Source of the DNA: an uncultured Cellulosilyticum sp.
Lineage (GTDB): Bacteria > Bacillota > Clostridia > Lachnospirales > Cellulosilyticaceae
Assembly: GCA_934725855.1 (NCBI GenBank)
Contig: CAKVCL010000005.1
Coordinates: 62,001-126,000, forward strand
Direction of reading: 5' to 3'
Length of the DNA: 64,000 nt
Shown: positions 63,843 to 64,000 of the stretch, in pieces
Layout: every line of letters starts with the position of its first letter
Position numbering within the stretch: position 1 is the stretch's first letter
The notes under the pieces: generated by a model
Seen by the model: only the letters and a program-made list of their open reading frames with translations
What the model was told of the DNA's origin: nothing
Database searches by the model: none
Translations under genes and position numbers: made by a program

Positions 63843-64000
63843 ATGAAAAATGGAAAAATCTTAAAGAGAGTGATCATAAACTATATTATTTTGTGTGCAA
63901 TTATAGCTGTTATAGTAACTTTGTGTATTGTTGGTGGAATGAGCAATACAAGTCAAGAGTATCAAAGACTGATGAACTTTTTTGTGGCAGGAAGTATAGT
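63843..64000 (+). CDS. Membrane protein, probably a second MCP (3' partial)
   Basis: Only the first 52 residues are inside the window. A basic start (MKNGKILKRV) leads into one hydrophobic helix (IINYIILCAIIAVIVTLCIV) and the start of an outer domain (GGMSNTSQEYQRLM). This layout and its position just after cheW suggest a methyl-accepting chemotaxis protein, possibly with a four-helix-bundle sensor, but no signalling domain is visible here. GGGGATGGA precedes the ATG. Confidence 0.55.
   Translation, partial: MKNGKILKRVIINYIILCAIIAVIVTLCIVGGMSNTSQEYQRLMNFFVAGSI

Overview
The window comes from an AT-rich, endospore-forming, chemotactic Firmicute of the class Clostridia, most like a Lachnospiraceae or Cellulosilyticum-type lineage. 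The evidence is the low G+C, strong AGGAGG ribosome binding sites with frequent GTG and TTG starts, spoIIE, the spoIIE-tilS-hpt-ftsH and coaX-dusB-greA-lysS gene orders, ECF vitamin transporters, purine and preQ1 riboswitches, and LplB/YtcP-type sugar permeases. Species assignment is inference. Most of the window is ordinary chromosomal core; no IS element, prophage or CRISPR array was seen.

Region 1 (1-14.4 kb): end of a ctpA-type protease followed by a MinJ-like PDZ membrane protein; a rhomboid-like membrane protein; an orphan PurK-like ATP-grasp protein; a protein with repeated AP2 domains; a guanine-type riboswitch ahead of a nucleoside-binding (BMP) lipoprotein; a shortened GalE-like epimerase; transaldolase; a cluster of perfect DnaA boxes; a polar amino acid ABC transporter; and a LacI-type-sensor/GGDEF fusion.

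Region 2 (14.4-31 kb): a YtrA-type GntR/ABC-2 operon, hemC-cobT-cobU-cobS, an ECF S component divergent from a MocR regulator that lacks the PLP lysine, a preQ1-I riboswitch with queT, DAHP synthase, hpf, secA, and a tRNA-Met/tRNA-Val pair.

Region 3 (31-46.7 kb): spoIIE, a small tail-anchored protein, tilS, hpt, ftsH, birA, a pantothenate-type ECF S component behind a structured leader, coaBC, coaX, dusB, greA and lysS. The coenzyme A genes group together, from predicted pantothenate uptake to phosphopantetheine.

Region 4 (46.7-54 kb): decayed MarR, MATE and PAS remnants; a LacI-regulated sugar ABC transporter without its ATPase, where regulator and transporter share a 13-bp operator-like site; and an AraC-type regulator translationally coupled to a ClpP paralogue.

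Region 5 (54-64 kb): a chemosensory cluster, MCP - PAS histidine kinase - REC/HD-GYP - CheR - CheB - CheY-like - CheA - CheW - start of a second MCP-like protein. It joins receptor signalling to predicted c-di-GMP breakdown and lacks cheC, cheD and flagellar genes within the window.
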